Shown here: in pieces, positions 1-7,826 of the stretch
How positions within the stretch are numbered: position 1 is the stretch's first letter
Layout: each line of letters opens with the position of its first letter
Assembly (NCBI RefSeq): GCF_030812775.1
Contig: NZ_JAUSTI010000003.1
Location: forward strand, 372,001 to 436,000
DNA: 64,000 bases
DNA from: Paenibacillus tundrae
Lineage (GTDB): Bacteria; Bacillota; Bacilli; Paenibacillales; Paenibacillaceae
Direction of reading: 5' to 3'
Program-made: the position numbers and the translations under genes
The notes under the pieces: model-generated
The model's input: the letters and a program-made list of their open reading frames with translations, nothing else
Told to the model about the DNA's origin: nothing
Database searches by the model: none

Positions 1-1
1 A

Positions 2-115
2 TTTATTGAAAGATATCAATTAAGTGAATATAAAACTCTTGATAAAGAATTGGAAACGATTAATAAATTGAGAAAAAAGCTGATTGAATTAATTGATTTG
101 AAAGACAAAGAGTGA
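2..115 (+). CDS. C-terminal end of a gene entering from the left (partial)
   Basis: An open frame runs from the window edge to TGA at 113-115 and encodes 37 residues, very rich in Lys, Glu, Leu and Ile with a heptad-like spacing that suggests a coiled coil or amphipathic helix. No domain can be named from this fragment. It is on the same strand as the array that follows, so it is probably another array gene. The start lies outside the window. Confidence 0.5.
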   Translation, partial: FIERYQLSEYKTLDKELETINKLRKKLIELIDLKDKE

Positions 116-180
116 ATTTGAAGCAGCTCAAGAAGAGTGTTACTTCAGATAACATAATATTCAAGTTGCGGTCATTCATC

Positions 181-243
181 CTTGATCCGACATACACCGG
201 ACACCCAGCTTACGCTGGGTAGTGAATACAGGAACGTTATATG
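181..243 (+). repeat. Hairpin repeat, copy A
   Basis: First of three related intergenic elements (others near 928-992 and 2553-2614). It contains a perfect 7 bp inverted repeat, ACCCAGC / GCTGGGT with a 4 nt loop (203-220), followed by GTGAATACAGGAACGTTAT. It ends about 50 bp before the start of the gene at 294. The stem bases differ from copy B but still pair, which argues that the fold is conserved. It could be a recombination site, a mobile repeat or an RNA element; the sequence does not decide. Confidence 0.6.
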
Positions 244-293
244 TAATCCCTGCATGAGCATGAAGATAAAATTACCATGGAGTGATTTATATT

Positions 294-902
294 ATGGGAT
301 CCAGAATCATGCATTTGATTATCGGTCATAAAATTGCCGAAAGATTGAATATTGAAGATAGAACTTCGTTTTTACTAGGCAGCGTTGCTCCAGATGCTGT
401 TGCTACAAAAGATGAATCTCACTTCTATAGAGGAGAACATCAGAACTTTACAAGGCACATAGATTATAAAGAATTTTTAGATAAGTATAATTCCTATTCA
501 GATAACAGATATGTGCTCGGATATTATGCACATTTAATTGCAGATGAGCAGTGGATGAAGGGATTCTATATGCCTTGGCTGAGGAATCGAATGGAGGAAG
601 ATCCTGGAGTGTATCCGCTGTATCATAATGATTTTAAATTACTGAACAAAAGGCTGTTAGAGCACTATGATTGTACGGATGAAATGAGGAATGCAATCCA
701 TAATAAAGCTAGTAAAGTCATGGATTTGGATGAAGTAAAGTCTCATGATGTACTCGACTTCATTCCTTATGTATTAGGGGATATGGAATATGAAGAACAA
801 GGCATAGTGGAAGTACTAAATGTCTTTAGTTTTATACAGATTAAAGGGTATATCGAAACGTCAGTAAATGTTGGAATAATGAATTTGAAAAAATATATGT
901 AA
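294..902 (+). CDS. Zinc-dependent phospholipase C-like family protein
   Basis: About 203 residues. The N-terminus has a conserved His at 7, then GSVAPD at 29-34 and SHF at 42-44, the pattern of the zinc-dependent phospholipase C / nuclease-like fold (PF00882) found in many small uncharacterised Firmicute proteins. There is no signal peptide, so a cytoplasmic hydrolase is likely; the substrate is unknown. A GTG at 282 is in frame, but GGAGTG at 279-284 is spaced correctly for the ATG at 294, so I prefer ATG. The first 54 coding bases are almost duplicated at 3342, where they run into an unrelated lipoprotein gene. Confidence 0.7.
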   Translation: MGSRIMHLIIGHKIAERLNIEDRTSFLLGSVAPDAVATKDESHFYRGEHQNFTRHIDYKEFLDKYNSYSDNRYVLGYYAHLIADEQWMKGFYMPWLRNRMEEDPGVYPLYHNDFKLLNKRLLEHYDCTDEMRNAIHNKASKVMDLDEVKSHDVLDFIPYVLGDMEYEEQGIVEVLNVFSFIQIKGYIETSVNVGIMNLKKYM

Positions 903-927
903 GAAAGAAAGGAGAATAGGTTAATCG

Positions 928-992
928 CCTTGGGTTATGCAGTAGCCGGACACTCAGCATGCGCTGAGTCGTGAATACAGAAACGTTATGTG
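928..992 (+). repeat. Hairpin repeat, copy B
   Basis: Second copy of the element at 181-243. The stem is ACTCAGC / GCTGAGT with loop ATGC (952-969), also perfect. The third base pair is T-A here where copy A has C-G, a compensatory change. It is followed by GTGAATACAGAAACGTTATG and lies about 36 bp before the next start codon at 1028. Confidence 0.6.
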
Positions 993-1027
993 AAATTCTC
1001 AATTAAAATATAAAACAAGGTGAATGA

Positions 1028-1444
1028 ATGAAGCAAATAAAAACTACTGAGATGCCTCCATACTTTAAGATACTCAATTGTAATACCTTGAATGTTCTAG
1101 AAAAATTTCTAATTGACGATAATTCAATTATGTTTTTGGATGTATATCACGAAGAAGATGTTGATACATTTTTGACCAACAACAATCTAACTAAGTTGGA
1201 TCACGTCATACAAGTTATTAATTATTCGAATAAAATTTGCTTTTTTCCAGATATCAAGTCAGCGAAGGAATTGAGAAAAGAGTTTATGAACCAAGATTGG
1301 GGATTTTGTTGTATTGTTTTCGATAATAATTTAAAACCTCTTCTTTATATCAGAGGAATAGAGGAAGAAGGGGGACATGGAGTTAGAATTAAAGAGTTGG
1401 AGACCGATGTTTACAACAAATATTTAATGAATTATCAAGAATAA
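1028..1444 (+). CDS. Hypothetical protein (138 aa)
   Basis: I do not recognise the family. The protein is soluble, acidic, without membrane segments, and looks like a compact alpha/beta domain with several Phe/Ile-rich strands in the middle and an acidic GIEEEGGHG loop near residue 115. AAGGTGAATGA precedes the ATG and serves as ribosome binding site. It stands alone between hairpin repeat copy B and the next array gene. Confidence 0.6.
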   Translation: MKQIKTTEMPPYFKILNCNTLNVLEKFLIDDNSIMFLDVYHEEDVDTFLTNNNLTKLDHVIQVINYSNKICFFPDIKSAKELRKEFMNQDWGFCCIVFDNNLKPLLYIRGIEEEGGHGVRIKELETDVYNKYLMNYQE

Positions 1445-1496
1445 TAGGCGAAGTATTGCGCTGATTTATAAATATTGTAAGAATTAGAGGTGAGCT

Positions 1497-2012
1497 ATGG
1501 GAATTCACTCAAAGAAAGATGAGAAATTCAAACCAGATAAATTGTCTATGGAGATGAAAATAGAGACTGGAAAAGTATACAAAAATATAACAAAAGTCAA
1601 AGGTCGAATGATTCCTAGCGTTGATTGGAGACTAATGTTATACATCAATGAGAACAAATTAGATGAAGATGAAGTATTTGTCGTAGAAGAATTTTATAAG
1701 TCTTTACTTAGTCCAGGAACATATCCTTTATTCACATGCAGCTGTGGAGTATTTGGTTGTGGTGGTTACTATGTTGAAGTCGTTCATGAGACTGAAAGAA
1801 TAATTTGGTTAACTGAGCAATCTCCTTTCAATGATCATACTATCGAGAGCTCTAACAAGTTTATTTTTTCATGGGTTCAGATTATGAAATTTTCTAAAGG
1901 ATTAATACAAGAATTCGAGCATCTTAAAAGCATAATGAGTGCCAATGAATTAGAATTTAATTTTGATATTGAGAAATATAACCGGATAATTACTGAAATT
2001 AAAAAACATTAA
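1497..2012 (+). CDS. Hypothetical protein with a CxCGxxGCGG motif
   Basis: A 171-residue soluble protein. Residues near 80-92 contain CSCGVFGCGGYYV, four cysteines spaced like a small metal-binding or redox loop, flanked by beta-strand-like segments. The motif occurs in uncharacterised Firmicute proteins, but no function is established that I can name. The start is ATG with GAGGTGAGCT just upstream. The stop codon overlaps the sequence AACGTTAGGTGAAATAC, which resembles the right end of the hairpin repeats. Confidence 0.6.
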   Translation: MGIHSKKDEKFKPDKLSMEMKIETGKVYKNITKVKGRMIPSVDWRLMLYINENKLDEDEVFVVEEFYKSLLSPGTYPLFTCSCGVFGCGGYYVEVVHETERIIWLTEQSPFNDHTIESSNKFIFSWVQIMKFSKGLIQEFEHLKSIMSANELEFNFDIEKYNRIITEIKKH

Positions 2013-2027
2013 CGTTAGGTGAAATAC
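2011..2027 (+). repeat. Partial right end of the hairpin repeat
   Basis: AACGTTAGGTGAAATAC resembles AACGTTATGTGAAATTC of copy B (15 of 17 positions) but has no hairpin in front of it. It begins inside the stop codon of the preceding gene. It may be a truncated copy left by a deletion or insertion event. Confidence 0.35.
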
Positions 2028-2059
2028 ATGTAAAGTCAATTCGGGAGGGATTAAAGAAG

Positions 2060-2506
2060 ATGAATAAGAAATTATTAGAACAGTTTGGAAATTTCAATTA
2101 TTTTGTAGAATCAATTGATGATGTAACTTGGCAAAAGCTGATCTCGCCTGGAAAATGGACGGTGAAGGAAGTCGTGGCTCATCTATGGAATTGGGATACA
2201 TATACGTTGAATACGATGCTCCCACACATCAAAGATCAAGTGAAACTTCCAGAGTTCGTCGATCATGATACTCATAATTTAAAAGCGATAGAGAAGGCTA
2301 AAGAGTTTAAAGAAAGAGAAAGTATAATTAAAACCTTTATCGAAACTCGAACTCATTTAGTCAACCAATTTCATAAGGTAGCTCATTCAGAAATTCGATT
2401 TTTTATAGGAAATGATAAACGACCTTATACCTATGAAAGATATCTAAAAATATTCGTACATCATGATGAACATCATAAGAAACAAATAGAAAACCTATTA
2501 AGGTGA
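2060..2506 (+). CDS. DinB-like / DfsB family protein
   Basis: A 148-residue protein with the four-helix pattern of the DinB/YfiT fold. GKWTVKEVVAHLWNWD near residues 31-46 is the typical helix carrying the first His, and HHDEHHKKQIENLL at the C-terminus supplies the remaining His residues that bind a divalent metal. Family members include thiol transferases and many unknowns; the reaction here cannot be assigned. GGGAGGGATTAAAGAAG precedes the ATG. Confidence 0.75.
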   Translation: MNKKLLEQFGNFNYFVESIDDVTWQKLISPGKWTVKEVVAHLWNWDTYTLNTMLPHIKDQVKLPEFVDHDTHNLKAIEKAKEFKERESIIKTFIETRTHLVNQFHKVAHSEIRFFIGNDKRPYTYERYLKIFVHHDEHHKKQIENLLR

Positions 2507-2552
2507 TTCATAGAAGAGATGGACATTCTATAGCAGAATATGGGTAGACGCC

Positions 2553-2614
2553 CTTGATCCGGCGTTTGCAGGATACTCGACATGCGTTGGGTTGTGCATA
2601 TAGGAACTTTAATT
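2553..2614 (+). repeat. Hairpin repeat, copy E (most diverged)
   Basis: Third copy. The stem ACTCGAC / GTTGGGT with loop ATGC (2575-2592) pairs at all seven positions if two G-U type pairs are allowed. It is followed by GTGCATATAGGAACTTTAATTG, matching the right part of copies A and B with several changes. It precedes the GNAT pseudogene whose ATG is at 2658, again about 45 bp upstream of a start. Confidence 0.5.
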
Positions 2615-2657
2615 GAAATTGATGTGGTATAAAAAACAAAAGTCGGAGGAGATCACT

Positions 2658-2975
2658 ATGCCATTTAAAGATGCATTTATTACTTTCCTAAGCTTGAAAC
2701 TGAAAGATTTATATTGAGAGAATTACGTTCTGAGGATGCGAAAGAGTATTACGCTTATTTCCCGGATGATGAAGTGAAAAATATTGGGATATAAAGGACT
2801 CAAAAATATTGAGACAGCTTCAAAGATATTTAGAAGGTTTGAAAACGAATTCACTAGAAAAGAGATGATCACTTGGGTAAACGCTACCAAAGAAGATGAC
2901 AAAATTATTGAAACGAGCATATTAAATGATTTTGTTAGAGCATCCATGGTTGATGCATCGTGCATGCACTTTTGA
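2658..2975 (+). pseudogene. GNAT acetyltransferase remnant (frameshifted, truncated)
   Basis: A good ribosome binding site (GGAGGAGATCACT) precedes the ATG. Reading through two frameshifts (near 2690 and 2783) gives a GNAT N-terminus: PKLETERFILREL, then a YYAYFPDDEVK stretch, then KEMITWVNATKEDDKII. The acetyl-CoA-binding motif A is missing, because the fragment runs directly into the DUF952 gene. This looks like a disabled acetyltransferase cut short by a deletion. Confidence 0.6.
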
Positions 2976-3301
2976 GAACGGAGTGGGATTCAGCATTAGC
3001 AAAAGGAGTATATAGAGGAAATTCCCAAGAGAAGGATGGATTTATTCATTGTTCACCTATTGAGAAAATTGCATCTGTCGCCAATTATAATTTCAGAGGA
3101 GTAAAGGGATTAATATTACTTTGCATTGATGAATCAAAAGTAAAGTCTGAAGTTAGATGGGAAGATTTGTACAATGAAGGAAGAAAGTATCCACATATAT
3201 ATGGTGAGATGAATATAGACTCAGTAATAAAGACTGTTGATTTTGAGCCTAATGAAAGCGGCACGTTTTTGTTACCTAAAGAATTAGAAGAGATGATATA
3301 A
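2960..3301 (+). CDS. DUF952 family protein
   Basis: A 113-residue protein matching DUF952 (PF06108): LLRTEWDSALAKGVYRG at the start, DGFIHCS near residue 27-33, a central LILLCID strand, and RKYPHIYG near residue 74. The function is unknown; the fold is related to ADP-ribosyl or RES-like small domains. The GTG start at 2960 overlaps the end of the GNAT remnant, and the usual few N-terminal residues of the family seem missing, so a deletion may have fused the two genes. Expression is uncertain because no ribosome binding site is evident. Confidence 0.6.
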   Translation: MHALLRTEWDSALAKGVYRGNSQEKDGFIHCSPIEKIASVANYNFRGVKGLILLCIDESKVKSEVRWEDLYNEGRKYPHIYGEMNIDSVIKTVDFEPNESGTFLLPKELEEMI

Positions 3302-3341
3302 ATTTAGGATTATAGACCGGAATTTTGAGGTGATTCATTGT

Positions 3342-3398
3342 ATGGGATCCAGAATCATGCATTTGGTTATAGGCTATAAAATTGCCGAGAGATTATGT
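3342..3398 (+). repeat. Duplicated 5' end of the phospholipase-like gene
   Basis: The 54 bases from the ATG at 3342 match the first 54 coding bases of the gene at 294 with only a handful of substitutions, then similarity stops and a lipoprotein start (ATG at 3399) follows in the same frame. A ribosome binding site (GAGGTGATT) precedes 3342. This is a duplicated gene head fused in front of an unrelated gene. Confidence 0.7.
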
Positions 3399-4052
3399 AT
3401 GAAAGGTAGGATACTCTTATTCATTTTTATTACGATAATGCTTTCATCTTGTCAGAATATTAGTCAATCGACTACTTCGAACAGCGAAACTGAAACAATA
3501 AGGAATTCTGAACCGTCTCATGATGTAGTGAGTACAGGCAGTGGAACAGAATCGAAAGAAATAACGGAAAATTCATCAGAAACTTCTAATAATAAAGTGT
3601 TACCCATGAACATCGGGAACCTTGAATTGAAAGGAGATTTTTATGATGAAATGCTTCGAAATCCTATAGATCATGATTATGAAGTGGAATTTAATGGATT
3701 GCAAGACTCCAAAGAGGTTGTTACAACCATGGAATGGGGGGCGTTAGAAGGTAAATATACGGAGATATGGGATAAGGAGTTGAACCAAATATATAAAAAG
3801 CTTCTTTCTACGTTGGATGGAGAACCAAGAGAAGCCTTAATTGAATCACAGAAAGATTGGTTACAGTATCACTTAAAGGAATCAAAATTTGTAGAGGATA
3901 CATTTATTTATAATGGTTACCTTGGATCAAGAGGACCGGTAAGCTTAGCCACAGCTATAAAGGAGAGAATAAGAGGCAGAACAATACAATTATTTGAATA
4001 TCGATATTTATTAGATTATGAAGTTGAGTTTTTATACCAAGCTACAAAATAG
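3399..4052 (+). CDS. Lipoprotein with LprI/DUF1311-like domain
   Basis: About 217 residues. The N-terminus is a lipoprotein signal: MKGR, a hydrophobic core, then LSSC, so the mature protein starts at Cys17 or so and is anchored to the outer face of the membrane. A Ser/Thr/Glu-rich linker follows to about residue 75. The C-terminal part (LDGEPREALIESQKDWLQYHLKES and following) fits the DUF1311 / lysozyme-inhibitor LprI family. An in-frame GTG (3330) and ATG (3342) extend it with the copied head of another gene; translation may start there, which would spoil the signal peptide, so I annotate 3399. Confidence 0.65.
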   Translation: MKGRILLFIFITIMLSSCQNISQSTTSNSETETIRNSEPSHDVVSTGSGTESKEITENSSETSNNKVLPMNIGNLELKGDFYDEMLRNPIDHDYEVEFNGLQDSKEVVTTMEWGALEGKYTEIWDKELNQIYKKLLSTLDGEPREALIESQKDWLQYHLKESKFVEDTFIYNGYLGSRGPVSLATAIKERIRGRTIQLFEYRYLLDYEVEFLYQATK

Positions 4053-4499
4053 AGTTGGAATCTTGATCAGAAGTTTTTGGGTGATGATGCTTTGAGAACA
4101 GTAAAGGCATATAAGGTAGCAGCACAGCAGGAAACTGATGGTGGATGACAGATTAATTGGGAACCACCTGGGGAAACTGCGCGATTAGAATGGAGAGCGT
4201 ATGTTACCCTAAAGAACTTAATGATACTGGACTCTTATAAGTCGATTAATGTATAAAATACTTCGGACAAAATGCTGGAAACTTATAACACCAAATCATC
4301 GCTCGAATCATGGCGGCTTCTCAAACAGCGCAAAGAGATTAATAATCTAAAAAAAGAACGAACAGAAAACTCGTGGAATCAATTGGTATTGATCAATGGA
4401 ATGGTTCCACATTTAATTAAAAGTGCAATATTTTCCCTGTTTCGCGAAGTTGGTAATATCATATGAAAGGCCTAATCCGTCAATTATGGGGTGTTGATT
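4053..4499 (+). other. Gene-poor stretch with decayed coding fragments
   Basis: Short open stretches encode unrecognised peptides, including one with WEPPGETARLEWRAY near 4157-4205, broken by stops. An open frame at 4272-4466 (64 codons) has no ribosome binding site and no recognisable domain, and is probably not a gene. I see no promoter or terminator here. It reads as the remains of one or two lost array genes. Confidence 0.4.
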
Positions 4500-5153
4500 G
4501 TGTGGGAGAAACTATCAGATTGCTGGAAAGCTAGTTTTGAAGAGGCATGGGAAGCTTATGCTCACGGTTCAATCCCTATCGGTGCAGTTATAATTGATGC
4601 CAATAATAAAATAATTAGTCGAGGTAGAAATAGAATCAATGAAAAAGCTGCTCCAAACAAGCAAACGTGCTCGAATAGATTAGCGCATGCAGAGATAAAT
4701 GCTTTGTTACAAGTAGATAATTTAGATTCAGAAGATTACAAAGGCTATACACTTTTTACAACGACAGAACCCTGTATACTTTGTTTTGGTGCAATTATCA
4801 TGTCAGGAGTTAGGAAAGTAAGATTCGCAGCAACTGATCCTATTGCAGGAGGTGCCAATCTAAATGAAGCAGAGAATTCATTCATCAAGTCAAGAAACCT
4901 CGATATCAAATGTGCTGATACATATCTAGGAGAACTTCAACGCGTGTTAAGAACTGATCAGGTTATAAGGGCTTTAGGCGAAGAGCATGCAAATCGATTT
5001 TTGGATAAGTACAGAATGAAGTACCCTAAAGCTATTGAATTGGGAATAAAATGGAATAGAGAAGGCAGATTACAAGAGGCAGTAAGGAATAACGATCCCG
5101 TTGGATTGATTATTAATAATATATCTGCTGAGATTAAAAATTTTCAACGATGA
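4500..5153 (+). CDS. Nucleoside/cytidine deaminase-like protein
   Basis: About 217 residues with the zinc signature of the cytidine deaminase / TadA superfamily: HAE at 63-65 and PCILC at 91-95, preceded by PIGAVI near 26-31. It probably deaminates a base or nucleoside in the cytoplasm. It is longer than TadA (about 150-160 residues) and carries an extra helical C-terminus, so it is more likely a free-nucleobase or modified-nucleoside deaminase than tRNA adenosine deaminase. GGGGTG at 4488-4493 fits the GTG at 4500; an in-frame GTG at 4491 is possible. Confidence 0.75.
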   Translation: MWEKLSDCWKASFEEAWEAYAHGSIPIGAVIIDANNKIISRGRNRINEKAAPNKQTCSNRLAHAEINALLQVDNLDSEDYKGYTLFTTTEPCILCFGAIIMSGVRKVRFAATDPIAGGANLNEAENSFIKSRNLDIKCADTYLGELQRVLRTDQVIRALGEEHANRFLDKYRMKYPKAIELGIKWNREGRLQEAVRNNDPVGLIINNISAEIKNFQR

Positions 5154-5174
5154 TTAACTTCAGGAAAGTGGGGG

Positions 5175-5729
5175 ATGAACATGGAAGAAGTCATTGTATC
5201 TGAATATAATCCAGACTGGAATATTGAATTTGAGGAAGAAAAAAATAAAATATTACATGCTTTAAGTGGTCTGGAAGTAGTTATCGAACATATAGGGAGC
5301 ACATCAGTCTCGGGATTAGGAGCAAAACCGACGATTGATATTATGGCGGGATTACCTAGTTTAGATTTAATGGACGAATCCTATATTAAAAGCTTAGATA
5401 ATATTGGCTATGGATACGTTCACAAACCTGAATTTCCTGAGCGCTTATTTTTTAGAAGAGGACTATGGCGAGCAGGAACACATCATTTACATATATATAA
5501 ATTCCGAGGGCAAAATTGGAACGAGAATGTGTTGTTTAGGGAGTATTTAAAGCGATATCCTGAAATTCTTAATGAATACTATAATCTTAAAAAGCAATTG
5601 GAAGGACAATTTAAATATGATAGAGTCGCTTATACGATGGGTAAGGCAGATTTTATTACAGAAGTGATTAATAGAGCTAGTAACGATGAAGAACTAATTA
5701 GGCTTCTCCAAGAAAGAGGCTCACTTTAA
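5175..5729 (+). CDS. GrpB family protein (UPF0157)
   Basis: A 184-residue protein with the GrpB signature: NPDWNIEFEEEKNKI near 10-24, then EHIGSTSVSGLGAKPTIDIM near 37-56, the nucleotidyltransferase-like GS(T)xx(3-10)D motif, and LHIYKF. The family belongs to the nucleotidyltransferase fold and its substrate is unknown. It lies 21 bp after the deaminase gene. ATG at 5181 is an alternative start with similar spacing to AGGAAAGTGGGGG. Confidence 0.85.
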   Translation: MNMEEVIVSEYNPDWNIEFEEEKNKILHALSGLEVVIEHIGSTSVSGLGAKPTIDIMAGLPSLDLMDESYIKSLDNIGYGYVHKPEFPERLFFRRGLWRAGTHHLHIYKFRGQNWNENVLFREYLKRYPEILNEYYNLKKQLEGQFKYDRVAYTMGKADFITEVINRASNDEELIRLLQERGSL

Positions 5730-5800
5730 TAGAACCTTTTCTTGCATCGGTCATTCTGATTCAAATGAGAGCGCTTAATCCATAGGCATATAGAAGGGAT

Positions 5801-6301
5801 ATGATTTCAATGAAAAGAGTTGACGTCGTTTACTCACTAATAACAGACCAGTTTAAAAAAGTTCTTGCAGTTAAAAATGCTGATCGAGCAAGTTGGTCTC
5901 CTCCTGGGGGAGCCGTTGAGTTAAATGAAACATTAGATCAGGCTGCGATTCGCGAGGTAAAAGAAGAGACAGGACTTGAAGTGAAAGTCCATGGGATTGT
6001 TGCCATCAACGAGTGCAAATTTGAGGATATCAATGAACATGTCATTTTTTATACGTTTAGGGCAGAGATCGTAGGCGGCGAGGAACAAATTATTAGACCA
6101 GATGAAATTTCAGAAATTGCATGGTTGGACATAGAAGAGGCGGACGAATTAATGCCGTATTATAAAGGTGGATTTCAAAATTTAATTCATGGAAATGAGA
6201 GTATGTATTTTAATGAAGGAAGAAAGGTACTGAAGAGTAATACGGTTGAATTGGAAGCAGATCAGGCAGCCGAGCTAATTAAAAAAGAATTTAATTTGTA
6301 A
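5801..6301 (+). CDS. Nudix hydrolase
   Basis: A 166-residue protein with a complete Nudix box at 37-58 (GGAVELNETLDQAAIREVKE then ETG), including the REVKEE metal-binding core. It will hydrolyse a nucleoside diphosphate linked to some group X; the substrate is not predictable. Family-typical length. Start may be 5801 or ATG 5810; GAAGGG is better spaced for 5810. Confidence 0.88.
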   Translation: MISMKRVDVVYSLITDQFKKVLAVKNADRASWSPPGGAVELNETLDQAAIREVKEETGLEVKVHGIVAINECKFEDINEHVIFYTFRAEIVGGEEQIIRPDEISEIAWLDIEEADELMPYYKGGFQNLIHGNESMYFNEGRKVLKSNTVELEADQAAELIKKEFNL

Positions 6302-6332
6302 GATAGAGTCTCCATTAAAAAGGGTGGAAATT

Positions 6333-6995
6333 ATGATTAAAGGCATATTATTTGATTTGGATGGGACATTGCTTGATCGTGAGCAATCATTAATTGCTTT
6401 CGTTCGTAATCAATATCATCGAATTCAGGCTTTTCAAAGCGTCGAGGAACCCATTTTTGTACAGAGATTTATTGAATTAGATCAGAAGGGGTATGTCTGG
6501 AAAGATAAAGTTTATCAAGCGCTAATTAATGAATTTAATTTAGATCTGAATTGGAATGAATTATTGGAGGATTATATTCAATCATTTCAACACCATTGTA
6601 TTGGTTTTCCCGGATTAATAGAGATTCTTGACCACTTGAAAGACAAGCAAATGAAATTGGGGATAATAAGTAACGGGTTTGGTAGATTTCAGATGAACAA
6701 TATAAAAGGACTACACATTGATCATTATTTTGACGGAATATTCATTTCTGAAATTGAGGGTTTGCGTAAGCCAGACATTAAGATTTTTAATAGAGCTTTA
6801 GATCGATTAGGATTAGAACCTCAAGAATCAATATTTGTAGGAGACCACCCAATCAATGATGTCGATGCAAGTATTCATGCGGGTATGAGAGGAATTTGGA
6901 AAGAAGATGATTACTTTGGTAAACCTTCAACAGATTATATGTCCATTAAGGACTTAGTAGAAATAAAGAGCATCATAGAACGTATTTCAAAGTGA
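6333..6995 (+). CDS. HAD-superfamily phosphatase
   Basis: About 220 residues. DLDGT at 8-12 supplies the nucleophile and acid/base aspartates, an SNGF motif II follows near 112, KPD near 150 and GDHPINDVD near 170. The helical cap lies between 15 and 85, as in the phosphoglycolate phosphatase / YjjG-type group. Substrate unknown. AGGGTGG precedes the ATG; an in-frame GTG at 6324 lies inside this ribosome binding site and is less likely. Confidence 0.85.
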   Translation: MIKGILFDLDGTLLDREQSLIAFVRNQYHRIQAFQSVEEPIFVQRFIELDQKGYVWKDKVYQALINEFNLDLNWNELLEDYIQSFQHHCIGFPGLIEILDHLKDKQMKLGIISNGFGRFQMNNIKGLHIDHYFDGIFISEIEGLRKPDIKIFNRALDRLGLEPQESIFVGDHPINDVDASIHAGMRGIWKEDDYFGKPSTDYMSIKDLVEIKSIIERISK

Positions 6996-7045
6996 ATTTT
7001 AATTGTACCGGAGAGATACATTTACAGAAATAGAGAGGTGACTGT

Positions 7046-7351
7046 TTGAAGGTATTTAGGAAGCAAGTTCGGAAAATAACTACAAACGGTGTTTTGTACT
7101 TATATGTAGTTGATGAACAAGATTATAATATCGTTTTGCGCATCTATTCGAATCAGTTTAAATCCACATTTGCTGAATATTTCATTCGTTGGGGAGATAG
7201 CTGGGATATTGGTGTTTACGAGCCAAAGTTGATTGCAAGACTAATCGAATATGCAGAATCAATCGGCTGGGAGAGTAATACAAGAAATAATAAAATAAAA
7301 ATTGAGAACGCTTCAATACTTATAAGAGAAATGCTGAAAGAAAACTTATAA
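7046..7351 (+). CDS. Hypothetical protein (101 aa)
   Basis: Unrecognised soluble protein beginning with TTG after GAGGTGACTG. It has several predicted strands with aromatic residues (GVLYLYVV, FAEYFIRWGDSWDIGVYEP) and a C-terminal helix, a pattern common in small immunity-like or DUF proteins. Single gene with its own ribosome binding site, 51 bp after the HAD phosphatase. Confidence 0.55.
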   Translation: MKVFRKQVRKITTNGVLYLYVVDEQDYNIVLRIYSNQFKSTFAEYFIRWGDSWDIGVYEPKLIARLIEYAESIGWESNTRNNKIKIENASILIREMLKENL

Positions 7352-7382
7352 TCTTTAAGGGAAATTAACAAGGAGCAAACCA

Positions 7383-7826
7383 ATGAAAATGATCTCTTTG
7401 GAAGAGGCAAAAAGCTTAGGTGTAGAAACGGCGTATCACCTTATGGATAATGGTGAAAAGCGATTTAGACTAATCAATAACAATGGTAGCTCATATATCC
7501 GAACGGTAGGTTCCGAGAAGGGCGCGTGGCAGAACAGTCATTATCACCAAGCATTAAAAGAATTATATGTTGTACAACAAGGTTGGATTGCTTATGCAGA
7601 ACTTGATGAACAGAATCAATATTCTTTGAGAATTTTAAAAAAGGACGACAGCGTCATGGTTCCTCCATTAAGACCGCATAACATCTACATGTCATCATTA
7701 GCCGTTACCCATGTTATTAAGTTTGGTGGAAATCGCGAGATCAAGCCAGATTGGTTTGCTTCACCTCAATTAGATCTTCTGACCAAGCATATTTCCGAGA
7801 TAGACTTACTTACAAGTAAAGGATGA
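7383..7826 (+). CDS. Cupin-domain protein
   Basis: A 147-residue single-domain cupin. SHYHQALKELYVVQQG at about 56-71 corresponds to cupin motif 1 (G(X)5HXH(X)3-4E(X)6G), with His and Glu ligands present, and VPPLRPHNIYM near 97-107 to motif 2. It may act as an isomerase, dioxygenase or sugar-binding protein; nothing points to one. Its stop overlaps the next start (ATGATAA), so the two are translationally coupled. AAGGAGC precedes the ATG. Confidence 0.75.
   Translation: MKMISLEEAKSLGVETAYHLMDNGEKRFRLINNNGSSYIRTVGSEKGAWQNSHYHQALKELYVVQQGWIAYAELDEQNQYSLRILKKDDSVMVPPLRPHNIYMSSLAVTHVIKFGGNREIKPDWFASPQLDLLTKHISEIDLLTSKG

Noticed and set aside
181-2614. Integron attC sites
   Set aside because: The repeats resemble cassette recombination sites in context, but the conserved GTTRRRY end is not matched in the full copies, only the first 2.6 kb have them, and no integrase is present. 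Kept as an open finding, not as an attC call.
4272-4466. 64-residue open frame as a gene
   Set aside because: No ribosome binding site, no domain, and it sits in a decayed stretch.
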